From: an uncultured Moraxellaceae bacterium
GTDB lineage: Bacteria; Pseudomonadota; Gammaproteobacteria; Pseudomonadales; Moraxellaceae
Direction of reading: 5' to 3'
Length of the DNA: 10,813 nucleotides
Assembly: GCA_937952925.1 (NCBI GenBank)
Contig: CALFYA010000140.1
Span: 1 to 10,813 of the forward strand
Shown: positions 1 through 7,065 of the stretch, one piece after another
Position numbering within the stretch: position 1 is the stretch's first letter
How the letters are laid out: every line of letters starts with the position of its first letter
Made by a program: the position numbers and the translations under genes
Notes under the pieces: generated by a model
Database searches by the model: none
What the model was told of the DNA's origin: nothing
The model's input: the letters and a program-made list of their open reading frames with translations, nothing else

Positions 1-75
1 TGGATCTTGGTGCTACTCGGTGGGGTGACCGGTGCGCTGGCCGGTTATTTGCAATACGTGCTGGGCTTTAAGTAA
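1..75 (+). CDS. 3' end of an unidentified membrane protein gene (partial)
   Basis: Frame 1 is open from the first base to a TAA at 73-75 and encodes 24 residues. They look like a C-terminal transmembrane helix: WILVLLGG, a small-residue GALAG stretch, and a short polar end, GFK. The gene begins outside the window and I cannot name it. It does not resemble the hydrophilic C-terminus of CcmE, the usual gene upstream of ccmF, nor the charged tail of CcmD. A second frame is also open here to about base 71 but reads as a less credible arginine-rich peptide. The hydrophobic pattern is the only evidence. Confidence 0.45.
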   Translation, partial: WILVLLGGVTGALAGYLQYVLGFK

Positions 76-117
76 ACGATGTGATACAGGCTTGTTAAGT
101 TCTTTTGTGGTGCGCCG

Positions 118-126
118 TGTTATCAT
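118..126 (+). promoter_or_regulatory. Candidate extended -10 promoter for the ccm block
   Basis: The sequence TG-T-TATCAT matches an extended -10 element (TGn followed by a TATAAT-like hexamer with one mismatch). It lies in the 118-bp gap between the upstream gene and ccmF. No good -35 is found at 16-18 bp, which is tolerated when the extended TG is present. Transcription would start near 133, leaving a leader of about 60 nt that contains a run of eight T. Prediction by eye only. Confidence 0.35.
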
Positions 127-193
127 GACGCGCCCTTTTTTTTGCCAGCCGAACACAAGCCACATGGTTTGCTGATTGGTGCTGAGGTCTGTG

Positions 194-2161
194 ATGTCAG
201 GTGAACTTGGACATTTCTTTTTGTTGACCGCAATGGTCATTGCTCTGTTACAAGCCATTTTACCCACCATCGGGGTGCTCAAACGCCAAATCTTTTGGCA
301 AGAATTAGCACCCTCTTTGGCCTTAGCGCAAGCATTGGCGCTATTGATTTCGTTTGGCTGTCTAGCCATCGCATTTTTAAATAATGATTTTTCGCTCACT
401 TATGTGGCGGGACACTCCAATAGTCTGATGCCGTGGTACTACCGCTTGTCCGCAGTGTGGGGTGGGCATGAAGGCTCATTGCTGCTGTGGGTGACCATTT
501 TGGGCTTGTGGTGTGCGGCTGTGGCACTGTTTAGCCGTGGACTGCCGTTGGCGATGCGCGCTCGCGTGTTGTCGATTTTGGGCATGGTACAAGTGGCGAT
601 GGCGGCCTTTATTGTCAGCACCTCGTCACCATTTAAGCACTCACTGCCGATGTTGCCTGTCGATGGGGCAGAGCTGAATCCACTGCTACAAGACCCCGGT
701 CTGATTTTCCATCCGCCGATGTTGTATATGGGCTATGTCGGGCTGGCTGTACCGTTTGCCTTTTGTATGGCGGCGCTGTGGGCGGGGCGACTTGATTCGG
801 CGTGGGCGCGTTGGTCACGGCCTTGGACGCAAGCTGCTTGGGCATTTTTGACCCTTGGTATTGCACTCGGCTCATGGTGGGCGTACTACGAACTCGGTTG
901 GGGTGGCTGGTGGTTTTGGGATCCAGTCGAAAATGCCTCGTTTATGCCGTGGCTGGCAGCTGCTGCACTGGCGCATTCCTTGGCGGTGTGTGAAAAGCGT
1001 GGGGTGTTTAAAGCATGGACAGTCATGCTGGCGATTTTGGCATTTGCCTTAAGTTTGCTTGGCACATTCTTGGTGCGCTCAGGAGTGATTACCTCGGTAC
1101 ATGCCTTTGCGGCTGATCCGTCGCGTGGCCTGTTTGTCTTGGGGATTTTGGTCACGGTGGTGGGCGGTGGTCTGCTGATGTTTGCCTTACGCGGTTGGCG
1201 TCTGACTGCCGAATCACGCTATGGCGTGTGGTCACGCGAAACGTTGCTTGTGGTCAATAATGTGATTTTGCTGGTCGCGACGAGTGTGGTGTTGATTGGT
1301 ACCTTGTACCCATTGATTGCCGATGCGCTGAAGCTTGGTCAAGTATCGGTGGGGGCGCCATATTTTAATGCGTTGTTTGCGCCACTGACGTGGTTGCTAC
1401 TGGTGTTTTTGGCGATTGGCCCTGTCACGCAGTGGAAGCAACAAAAACAATCTCTCAAGGGTGTAGCGCTGGCGGTGGCCGTGTCTGCGCTGCTGTGTGG
1501 TGGTGGTTTGACCCTACTGATGACGGGCAAAACCGATTGGATGGTGTTGCTCACCTTGATGCTGTCGATGTGGGTGGGTGGCTTTTTGTTGTGGGATATC
1601 CGGCAAAAGACCCGTCATGCGCCGAGTTTGATCAAAGGGCTGACCCGACTCACCCCGAGTTATTGGGGCATGCAAACCGCACACATGGGCATGCTGGTGT
1701 TGTGTATGGGGGTGAGTTTGACCGTGCATACCAGTATTGAAAAAGATGTTGCGCTGTCTGCCGGCCAAGCGGTCACCCTGCGTGATCATGAGTTTCGTTT
1801 TGAAAAAGTCGAAAATGTGCGTGCGTCCAACTACGACGCCACGCGAGCGACGGTGACGGTCTACCATGATGGGCAGCGGATTGCGACCTTGCATCCCGAA
1901 AAACGCTTGTACATCGTGCAAAAGCGCCCGATGACCGAAGCGGCGATTGATGGCAATTTGCTGCGTGATTTGTATGTGGCACTTGGTGAGCCGTTGGATG
2001 CCAACAACAAAGACGGCGCATGGGCGGTGCGGGTGTATTACAAGCCGTATGTGCGTTGGTTGTGGCTCGGTGCATTGATGATGGCGCTTGGGGCATTTAT
2101 GGCGATGTTTGACAAACGCTATCGGATGCGTAAAACCGCGACCTTGGAGCAATATTCATGA
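194..2161 (+). CDS. ccmF: Cytochrome c-type biogenesis protein CcmF (haem lyase subunit)
   Basis: CcmF is the integral membrane subunit that takes haem from holo-CcmE and attaches it to the CXXCH motif of apocytochromes c on the periplasmic side. The protein of 655 residues (E. coli about 647) is strongly hydrophobic, with many transmembrane segments. Family motifs are in order: WGGHEGS at about 89-95, FHPPMLYMGYVG at about 173-184, and the tryptophan-rich haem-handling motif WGGWWFWDPVEN at about 236-247, followed by FLVRSGV. A polar periplasmic stretch lies before the last helix. The ATG at 194 is chosen because TGAGG lies 6 nt upstream and CcmF proteins begin just before the first helix. 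A TTG at 176 would add six residues without a good ribosome site. The stop overlaps the start of ccmG (ATGA). Confidence 0.96.
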   Translation: MSGELGHFFLLTAMVIALLQAILPTIGVLKRQIFWQELAPSLALAQALALLISFGCLAIAFLNNDFSLTYVAGHSNSLMPWYYRLSAVWGGHEGSLLLWVTILGLWCAAVALFSRGLPLAMRARVLSILGMVQVAMAAFIVSTSSPFKHSLPMLPVDGAELNPLLQDPGLIFHPPMLYMGYVGLAVPFAFCMAALWAGRLDSAWARWSRPWTQAAWAFLTLGIALGSWWAYYELGWGGWWFWDPVENASFMPWLAAAALAHSLAVCEKRGVFKAWTVMLAILAFALSLLGTFLVRSGVITSVHAFAADPSRGLFVLGILVTVVGGGLLMFALRGWRLTAESRYGVWSRETLLVVNNVILLVATSVVLIGTLYPLIADALKLGQVSVGAPYFNALFAPLTWLLLVFLAIGPVTQWKQQKQSLKGVALAVAVSALLCGGGLTLLMTGKTDWMVLLTLMLSMWVGGFLLWDIRQKTRHAPSLIKGLTRLTPSYWGMQTAHMGMLVLCMGVSLTVHTSIEKDVALSAGQAVTLRDHEFRFEKVENVRASNYDATRATVTVYHDGQRIATLHPEKRLYIVQKRPMTEAAIDGNLLRDLYVALGEPLDANNKDGAWAVRVYYKPYVRWLWLGALMMALGAFMAMFDKRYRMRKTATLEQYS

Positions 2162-2742
2162 GCCAAGTCACGCCGCCTGCGGCACGTCGTTTGTGGCTGT
2201 GGTTGATTCCATTGGCTGTTTTTGTGGGTTTTGCGGTGTTTTTAGGATCACGCCTTGGCGATGATCCGACGGTCAAAGTCAATCAGCAAACAGGCCGTCC
2301 CTTGCCATCGTTTAGTCTGCCAGATTTGGCCGATGGTCAATTGCGCACGCAGGCGGATCTACCAAAAACCCCTTATATTCTCAATGTCTGGGGATCATGG
2401 TGCCCCAGTTGTAAAATTGAGCATCCGATGTTGCTCGATTTGGCCGCGCAAGGTGTAACCCTGATTGGCATCAATTACAAAGACGAACCTGCCGATGCCT
2501 TAGCATATCTCAATACCCATCAAAATCCATTTGCCATGAATATCCAAGATATAGAAGGCAGCCTGGGGATTGATTTGGGATTGACTGGTGCGCCGGAGAG
2601 CTTTGTGATCGACCAAAACGGGCAAATTCGGCAGCATATTGTGGGGGTGATTGATCAAACCAACTGGCCGCAGCAAATCAAGCCTTGTTTGGATGCCCTC
2701 AAGGCCGCAGGTGCTGACGGAGGAGTTGCTGCATGTCAATAA
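2158..2742 (+). CDS. ccmG: Thiol:disulfide interchange protein CcmG/DsbE
   Basis: This membrane-tethered periplasmic thioredoxin reduces the apocytochrome c haem-binding cysteines during maturation. The 194 residues comprise a short N-terminal segment, one signal-anchor helix (about 12-30) and a thioredoxin fold. The active site is W-C82-P-S-C85, close to the WCPTC of E. coli DsbE. The family GINYKD element is at 104-109 and the cis-proline loop TGAP has P146. The ATG overlaps the ccmF stop by 4 bases, and GGAG at 2146-2149 serves as ribosome site, so translation is probably coupled. Electrons would come from a CcdA/DsbD-type transporter not present here. The end overlaps ccmH by 10 bases. 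Confidence 0.95.
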   Translation: MSQVTPPAARRLWLWLIPLAVFVGFAVFLGSRLGDDPTVKVNQQTGRPLPSFSLPDLADGQLRTQADLPKTPYILNVWGSWCPSCKIEHPMLLDLAAQGVTLIGINYKDEPADALAYLNTHQNPFAMNIQDIEGSLGIDLGLTGAPESFVIDQNGQIRQHIVGVIDQTNWPQQIKPCLDALKAAGADGGVAACQ

Positions 2743-3215
2743 AAGCCATATGGATCATGAGCATACTGCTGTGTACCTCTGCGTATGCAGTGGATACCTA
2801 TACCTTTGATCATCCGACCCAAGAAGCACAGTATCAAGCGCTGGTGGCTGAGTTGCGTTGCCCCAAATGCCAAAATCAAAACTTGGCGGGTTCAGATGCT
2901 CCAATTGCCCAAGACCTCAAACAAAAAACCTATGAGATGGTCAAAGCAGGGCAGACTGATCAGCAAATTCGGGACTACATGACCTCGCGTTACGGCGATT
3001 TTATCAGCTATCGACCACCGGTTCGCCCATCGACATGGGTGCTGTGGTTTGCGCCACCTTTGCTGCTGCTGGTGGTATTGGTGTGGTGGTTTGTACGCGT
3101 GTCACGTCGGGCGGTTGCACCAGTCAAACTGGCTGCGCTGAGTCCCGAAGAGCAAGCACAGCTCGATGCCCTACGAAAGTCTAAGCGCCAATCAGATCAA
3201 GGAGAGGCATCATGA
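2733..3215 (+). CDS. ccmH: Cytochrome c-type biogenesis protein CcmH (CycL/NrfF family)
   Basis: CcmH is a membrane-anchored thiol-redox protein that works with CcmG to keep apocytochrome cysteines reduced for haem ligation. The 160 residues show a signal peptide (cleavage expected after SAYA, residue 19), the diagnostic LRCPKCQNQ motif with C43 and C46, a periplasmic three-helix domain with the conserved RYGDFI at 86-91, and one C-terminal membrane helix (about 101-121) followed by a charged cytoplasmic tail. This is the short form, without the fused CcmI-like TPR domain of E. coli CcmH. A strong GGAGGAG ribosome site at 2719-2725 lies inside the end of ccmG, and the two genes overlap by 10 bases. 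Confidence 0.95.
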   Translation: MSIKAIWIMSILLCTSAYAVDTYTFDHPTQEAQYQALVAELRCPKCQNQNLAGSDAPIAQDLKQKTYEMVKAGQTDQQIRDYMTSRYGDFISYRPPVRPSTWVLWFAPPLLLLVVLVWWFVRVSRRAVAPVKLAALSPEEQAQLDALRKSKRQSDQGEAS

Positions 3216-4480
3216 CCCTCAGTGTATTTTTGCTGACGGCTTTTTTGCTTTTGCTGATCTTGGCCTTGGTGGTGGTGTGGCCGTGGCTACGCCCCAAAGC
3301 TGATCAGAGCGATTTGTTGGCACTCAATGTCAACGTATTTGAGGATCGCTTGGCAGAACTGGAGCGTGATCAACAGGCCGGACGCTTGGAAGCAGACTCC
3401 TATGCAGAGCAAAAGCTAGAGCTTGAGCGACAATTGTTGGCAGTCAGCCAAGAGTTGGGTGGTGTGGGCACCCGCCGCAGTTTGCCGCGCTGGATGGTCG
3501 GCATGGTATTTTTGTGGATTCCAGTATTGTCGTTTTTGGCGTATTTATTGATTGATGATCGGCAAGCCGTGTTTAAATATTGGCAAGCACAAGATCAATA
3601 TGGCGTGGTGGCTGAGCAGTTACTGACCCAAAAAATTGACGCACCACCGGCCAATGCGGCGCAAGACGGGATTGGCTTGTTGCAAGCGTTACAAACCAAT
3701 GTGTATCGTCATGCCGATGATCCCAAGCGTTGGTTTGTGTTGTCTGAGGCCTATATGGCAGCAGAAGCGGTGCAACCTTCTCTCGAAGCGTTGTCACGCG
3801 CACATCGTTTGGCGCCTGATGACGACAAAATTGCCATGACTTATGCACAGTTGCGCTTTTTTAGCCAGCAAGGTGCGTTGGATGCGGAAGCGCGCCAAGT
3901 GTTGGATCACATCTTGGCCAAAAATAGTGACCACGAAGGTGCCATCATGCTGCTGGGCATGGCGGCTTATCGCGGTGGGCAGTTTGATGAAGCGATTGGA
4001 TGGCTTGAGCGTCTCAAAGCGATCCGGATCGCTCATGGTGATGCGGCGGATGGCGCAGCGCTGGCGCAGCTCGATACCGCCATTCTCAATGCGCGTACAC
4101 AGGGTGAAGCAGCCAAACAAAACCAATTGACCGTGACGGTGAGTGTATCCGAGGCACTCCGTACCCAGATCACCCCAACCGACACGCTGTTTGTGTTTGC
4201 GCGTGCACTCAGTGGCATGCCGATGCCATACGCGGTGCAAAAACTCAGTGCCACTGATCTGATCCAAGGCAAAACCATCACCGTGGTGTTGTCGGATCAA
4301 ACCGCCATGATGGGTGATCGCACCTTGTCGAGTGCACGTCAGCAAGGTGTTGCGTTGGTGGTGGCTGCGCGGATTAGCAAAACCGGTAATCCGGTGGGTG
4401 CGACAGGAGATTTGGAGTCTTTGCCAGTACCCGTTGGTCGAGAAAAGCAGTTTAGCCTGCAAATCAATCAGGTTCGCTAG
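3212..4480 (+). CDS. ccmI: Cytochrome c biogenesis protein CcmI (TPR apocytochrome chaperone)
   Basis: CcmI binds apocytochromes c and passes them to the CcmF/CcmH ligation complex. The 422 residues show a membrane helix (about 5-25), a cytoplasmic leucine-zipper-like coiled coil (about 40-82, rich in E, L, R and Q) and a second helix (about 94-114). A periplasmic TPR region follows (about 155-290; motifs such as LSEAYMAA and LGMAAYRGGQFDEAI). The C-terminal beta-rich domain (about 306-420; LFVFARA, SGMPMPYAVQKL, VVAARISKTGNP) resembles the C-terminus of E. coli fused CcmH. The ATG overlaps the ccmH stop (ATGA), with AAGGAG at 3199-3204, 7 nt upstream. It is the last gene of the overlapping ccm block. 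An 86-bp gap follows. Confidence 0.93.
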   Translation: MTLSVFLLTAFLLLLILALVVVWPWLRPKADQSDLLALNVNVFEDRLAELERDQQAGRLEADSYAEQKLELERQLLAVSQELGGVGTRRSLPRWMVGMVFLWIPVLSFLAYLLIDDRQAVFKYWQAQDQYGVVAEQLLTQKIDAPPANAAQDGIGLLQALQTNVYRHADDPKRWFVLSEAYMAAEAVQPSLEALSRAHRLAPDDDKIAMTYAQLRFFSQQGALDAEARQVLDHILAKNSDHEGAIMLLGMAAYRGGQFDEAIGWLERLKAIRIAHGDAADGAALAQLDTAILNARTQGEAAKQNQLTVTVSVSEALRTQITPTDTLFVFARALSGMPMPYAVQKLSATDLIQGKTITVVLSDQTAMMGDRTLSSARQQGVALVVAARISKTGNPVGATGDLESLPVPVGREKQFSLQINQVR

Positions 4481-4490
4481 TGCAAAGTGC

Positions 4491-4519
4491 TTGAGTCGAA
4501 ACGATCACGGCTGTATCTT
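4491..4519 (+). promoter_or_regulatory. Candidate sigma-70 promoter for adk
   Basis: TTGAGT (4491-4496) and TATCTT (4514-4519) are separated by exactly 17 bp in the gap after ccmI. Each has four of six consensus bases. Initiation would be near 4526, about 40 nt before the adk start. A perfect TTGACA at 4531-4536 is also present but has no usable -10 before the start codon. A weak GCTGT/GCAGC hairpin overlaps the region. Prediction by eye. Confidence 0.4.
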
Positions 4520-4566
4520 GGCAGCAATTTTTGACATGGTTTTTTTTGGATTAACGAGGACGCCGT

Positions 4567-5220
4567 ATGCGTATTATTTTGCTTGGCCCACCGGGTGCAG
4601 GAAAAGGTACTCAAGCTCAACTGATTTGCCAGCGCTATAACATCCCACAAATTTCAACGGGTGATATGTTGCGTGCGGCGATTCGCCAAGGCACTGAGCT
4701 AGGGTTGCAAGCCAAAAGTGTGATGGACGCAGGCGGTTTGGTGTCTGATGATCTGATCATCAACTTGGTCAAAGAGCGGATTGCGCAGCCAGATTGTGTC
4801 AACGGCTGTATTTTTGATGGCTTTCCCCGCACAATTCCACAAGCTGAAGCGCTCGAAGTGGCGGGTATCAGTATTGATCATGTGATCGAGATTGATGTGC
4901 CAGATGCTGAGATCGTCAAGCGTTTGTCGGGTCGTCGTCAGCATCCGGCCTCAGGTCGCGTATATCACGTCGTCTACAATCCGCCCAAAGTCGAAGGTGT
5001 GGATGATGAAACCGGTGAGCCATTGGTTCAACGCCCTGATGATGCTGAAGAAACCATCCTCAAGCGTTTGACCGCGTATCACCGCGAAACCGAGCAACTC
5101 GTTGGTTTTTATCAAGGTCGTGCAGCGTCGGGCGAAAATGCGCCAAGCTATGACAAAATTGATGGTACTGACCAAATCGACAACGTCAAAGCCAAGCTGC
5201 TCTCCATTTTGGATCGCTAA
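4567..5220 (+). CDS. adk: Adenylate kinase
   Basis: Adenylate kinase catalyses ATP + AMP = 2 ADP in the cytoplasm and balances the adenylate pool. The 217 residues (E. coli 214) match the long-LID bacterial class. The P-loop GPPGAGKGT is at 7-15, the AMP-binding STGDMLR begins at 30, and the nucleotide-fold motif FDGFPRT is at 83-89. The LID region is about 122-159 (GRRQHPASGRVYH to QRPDD). The LID has no cysteine quartet, so it should not bind zinc, as in other gammaproteobacteria. The ATG has a GAGGA ribosome site 6 nt upstream (4556-4560). It follows the ccm block on the same strand, has its own promoter candidate and ends in a terminator-like hairpin. Confidence 0.98.
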   Translation: MRIILLGPPGAGKGTQAQLICQRYNIPQISTGDMLRAAIRQGTELGLQAKSVMDAGGLVSDDLIINLVKERIAQPDCVNGCIFDGFPRTIPQAEALEVAGISIDHVIEIDVPDAEIVKRLSGRRQHPASGRVYHVVYNPPKVEGVDDETGEPLVQRPDDAEETILKRLTAYHRETEQLVGFYQGRAASGENAPSYDKIDGTDQIDNVKAKLLSILDR

Positions 5221-5230
5221 GGCACAGACT

Positions 5231-5264
5231 GGCTATCCACCACGGTGGGTAGCCATGGTCTTTT
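5231..5264 (+). terminator. Rho-independent terminator after adk
   Basis: GGCTATCCAC (5231-5240) pairs with GTGGGTAGCC (5245-5254) across a CACG tetraloop. This gives a 10-bp stem with one G-T wobble, which a T-A pair (5230/5255) extends by one. A short TCTTTT tract follows at 5259-5264, a few bases after the stem. The T-tract is modest, so efficiency is uncertain. The position, 10 nt after the adk stop, is as expected. Confidence 0.65.
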
Positions 5265-5308
5265 GCGCGATATCTACTGACACGATACAAAGCGCCCACT
5301 GCAAAACA

Positions 5309-5339
5309 TTGACAACCTCGCCATCATCACTGCTATTGA
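5309..5339 (+). promoter_or_regulatory. Possible promoter for the OmpA-like gene
   Basis: A perfect -35 hexamer, TTGACA (5309-5314), is followed 19 bp later by TATTGA (5334-5339), a poor -10. It lies between the adk terminator and the GTG start at 5364. Spacing and -10 quality are weak, so only the -35 is convincing. Confidence 0.3.
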
Positions 5340-5363
5340 TTGATTCAATTGTGGGAGAGTGGG

Positions 5364-6434
5364 GTGCAGCCAAATCAGCCGCCACAACAACCAAAAATTC
5401 GGCTTAATCCTCATCTTCAGCAAGGGTATGTCCGTTTGGCCGTGCTTGTTGCCGTGGTTGTGCTGATCGTTGTCGTGCTTGTTGCACAGCATCAAGACCC
5501 ACCCACACCGCCCGCTCGCCCCATTCCCTTACCCGAACCCCATAGCCAAATAGATGACCCTCAGCCCGAATCCCGATGGTATCCGGCACAGTGGAGTGTC
5601 GTCACGGACGAGACAGGGCAGTTGGTGGGTTGTCAGGGCATTGTGGGGGATGAGTTGCTCAAGCAAATGTTGCTACAACGCATCGCAACGGTGTTTTTTT
5701 CGGCAAATTGCGAAGTCTTGGTGCAACAAGGCTATCAAACCACATTGATTGATCTTGAGGTGTTTGAGCGGGTGGTGGGCATGATCAAAGATCGCCCGAA
5801 TATGATGATTGCACTCAACATCAATGCCTTAATGCCACAACACATTGATCACGCTCAAGAAGGTTCGATTGTGATCAGTGGGGCAGACCCACAAGAAGTC
5901 GATAATATCCGTTTGGCGATTGCTGAGTTTACCGGCCAAGCGTTTACGCTGGCACCGTTGGCGTGGCAAGACGAAGCCCAAGCGCTGATGCAGCGTGAGC
6001 AATTGATGTCTGCGCATCTTGAGCGTTTGGCACAGCAACCAACATGGCGCTCAGCTGATCTGTTGGAGGTGTTAAATGCGTTGCCTTTGGTGTTTGAGCC
6101 GCACAGTAGCGTGATTCCTGTGGCACAACAGCCTGCGTTGATCCGCGTAGCACAATCCCTCAAACAATATCCTCAGTATCAGATCAAGATCATCGGACAC
6201 ACCGAGTTACTCGGTGCCGCCGATTATGCTGAGGAGATTGCATTGCAGCGTGCGCAAGCCTTACAAGCATTTTGGATTGCGCAAGGCGTGCTTGCCAAGC
6301 AGTTGTCTGTCGATAGTCGTGGTCAGCGCCAACCGATGGCCGAAAATGTCACACCGTATGGTCGGTGGCTCAATCGTCGCATGATGTTTGAAGTGACTGA
6401 GCAGACCAATAGTACTAACCCTGCGGCGCCATAG
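5364..6434 (+). CDS. Single-pass membrane protein with C-terminal OmpA-like peptidoglycan-binding domain
   Basis: The predicted protein has 356 residues. A short proline/glutamine-rich cytoplasmic N-terminus leads into one membrane helix (about 24-42, mostly V and L). A proline-rich linker follows (about 46-70), then a periplasmic region with C90 and C116. The C-terminal OmpA-like domain (about 240-344) shows GHTE at 278-281, an LxRAxAL helix, SRGQxxP and NRR at 337-339, which are hallmarks of noncovalent peptidoglycan binding. The middle segment (about 105-155) looks like a degenerate copy of the first half of that domain or a BON-like fold. That is inference. The GTG at 5364 is chosen because GGGAGAG (5353-5359) lies just upstream. 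A TTG at 5340 would add eight residues. The gene ends inside the 3' end of nth. The precise role is unknown; a cell-envelope tether is likely. Confidence 0.82.
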   Translation: MQPNQPPQQPKIRLNPHLQQGYVRLAVLVAVVVLIVVVLVAQHQDPPTPPARPIPLPEPHSQIDDPQPESRWYPAQWSVVTDETGQLVGCQGIVGDELLKQMLLQRIATVFFSANCEVLVQQGYQTTLIDLEVFERVVGMIKDRPNMMIALNINALMPQHIDHAQEGSIVISGADPQEVDNIRLAIAEFTGQAFTLAPLAWQDEAQALMQREQLMSAHLERLAQQPTWRSADLLEVLNALPLVFEPHSSVIPVAQQPALIRVAQSLKQYPQYQIKIIGHTELLGAADYAEEIALQRAQALQAFWIAQGVLAKQLSVDSRGQRQPMAENVTPYGRWLNRRMMFEVTEQTNSTNPAAP

Positions 6435-7062
6435 GTTTGTCTGACCACTGACATAAATCATAGACCGGACAATGTTCACACTGCGGTTGTCTGGCTTTAC
6501 AGGTATAGCGACCATGCAAAATCAGCCAGTGGTGTGCATCCATAATGTAAGCCGATGGAATCACGCGTAACAGCTCACGTTCAACAGCATCCACCGTCTT
6601 GGCGGGGGCGAGTCCGGTGCGGTTGCTGACCCGAAAAATATGGGTATCCACCGCCATGGTGGGTTGTCCAAACGCCGTATTGAGCACCACATTGGCTGTT
6701 TTGCGACCGACACCGGCGAGCGCTTGCAGGGCTTCACGGGTTTGTGGCACTTGGCTGCCATGTTGCTCAATCAGCATTTGACACGTTTTGATGATGTTCT
6801 CAGCCTTGGCATTGTATAGGCCAATGGTTTTGATATAGCGCTTGAGACCCTCGACGCCTAGCGCCAAGATAGCTTCTGGGGTATTCGCCACCGCAAACAA
6901 GGGCTTGGTGGCTTTGTTGACACTTACATCGGTGGCTTGTGCCGACAAAATCACCGCAATGAGCAATTCAAATGGGGATGCATAAACCAATTCCGTGCGT
7001 GGCTCAGGCCGCTCGGCTTTGAGTCGTTCAAAAAAATCAATCACTTGCTTGGGCTTGAGCAT
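6415..7062 (-). CDS. nth: Endonuclease III (DNA glycosylase/AP lyase)
   Basis: Nth excises oxidised pyrimidines from DNA and cleaves the abasic site by beta-elimination, in base excision repair. The 215 residues align along their full length with the E. coli protein (211). Features are SAQATDVSVNK at 40-50, the helix-hairpin-helix LAGVGRKTAN at 115-124 with the Schiff-base lysine K121, the VDTHIFRV segment with catalytic D139, and the C-terminal [4Fe-4S] ligands C188, C195, C198 and C204 with the standard x6-x2-x5 spacing. The start has a GGAG site and lies three bases after the rsxB-like stop, so the two form an operon, as rsx genes and nth do in E. coli. The 3' end overlaps the convergent OmpA-like gene by 20 bases. 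Confidence 0.98.
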   Translation of the reverse strand: MLKPKQVIDFFERLKAERPEPRTELVYASPFELLIAVILSAQATDVSVNKATKPLFAVANTPEAILALGVEGLKRYIKTIGLYNAKAENIIKTCQMLIEQHGSQVPQTREALQALAGVGRKTANVVLNTAFGQPTMAVDTHIFRVSNRTGLAPAKTVDAVERELLRVIPSAYIMDAHHWLILHGRYTCKARQPQCEHCPVYDLCQWSDKPMAPQG

Positions 7063-7065
7063 GGC

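Noticed and set aside
1514..2152. Long minus-strand open frame (212 codons) opposite ccmF
   Set aside because: It is histidine/proline-rich without domain logic and antisense to a confidently identified gene. A shadow of ccmF codon bias.
3794..4462. Long minus-strand open frame (222 codons) opposite ccmI
   Set aside because: Fully antisense to the CcmI TPR and C-terminal domains, with no recognisable motif.
4510..4531. Terminator after ccmI (GCTGT/GCAGC, then T-run)
   Set aside because: The stem is only 5 bp with a wobble pair and overlaps the likely adk promoter. Too weak to call.
4531..4557. Perfect TTGACA upstream of adk as its main promoter
   Set aside because: No -10 hexamer lies at suitable spacing, and initiation would fall at or beyond the ribosome site. 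The 4491-4519 pair fits better.
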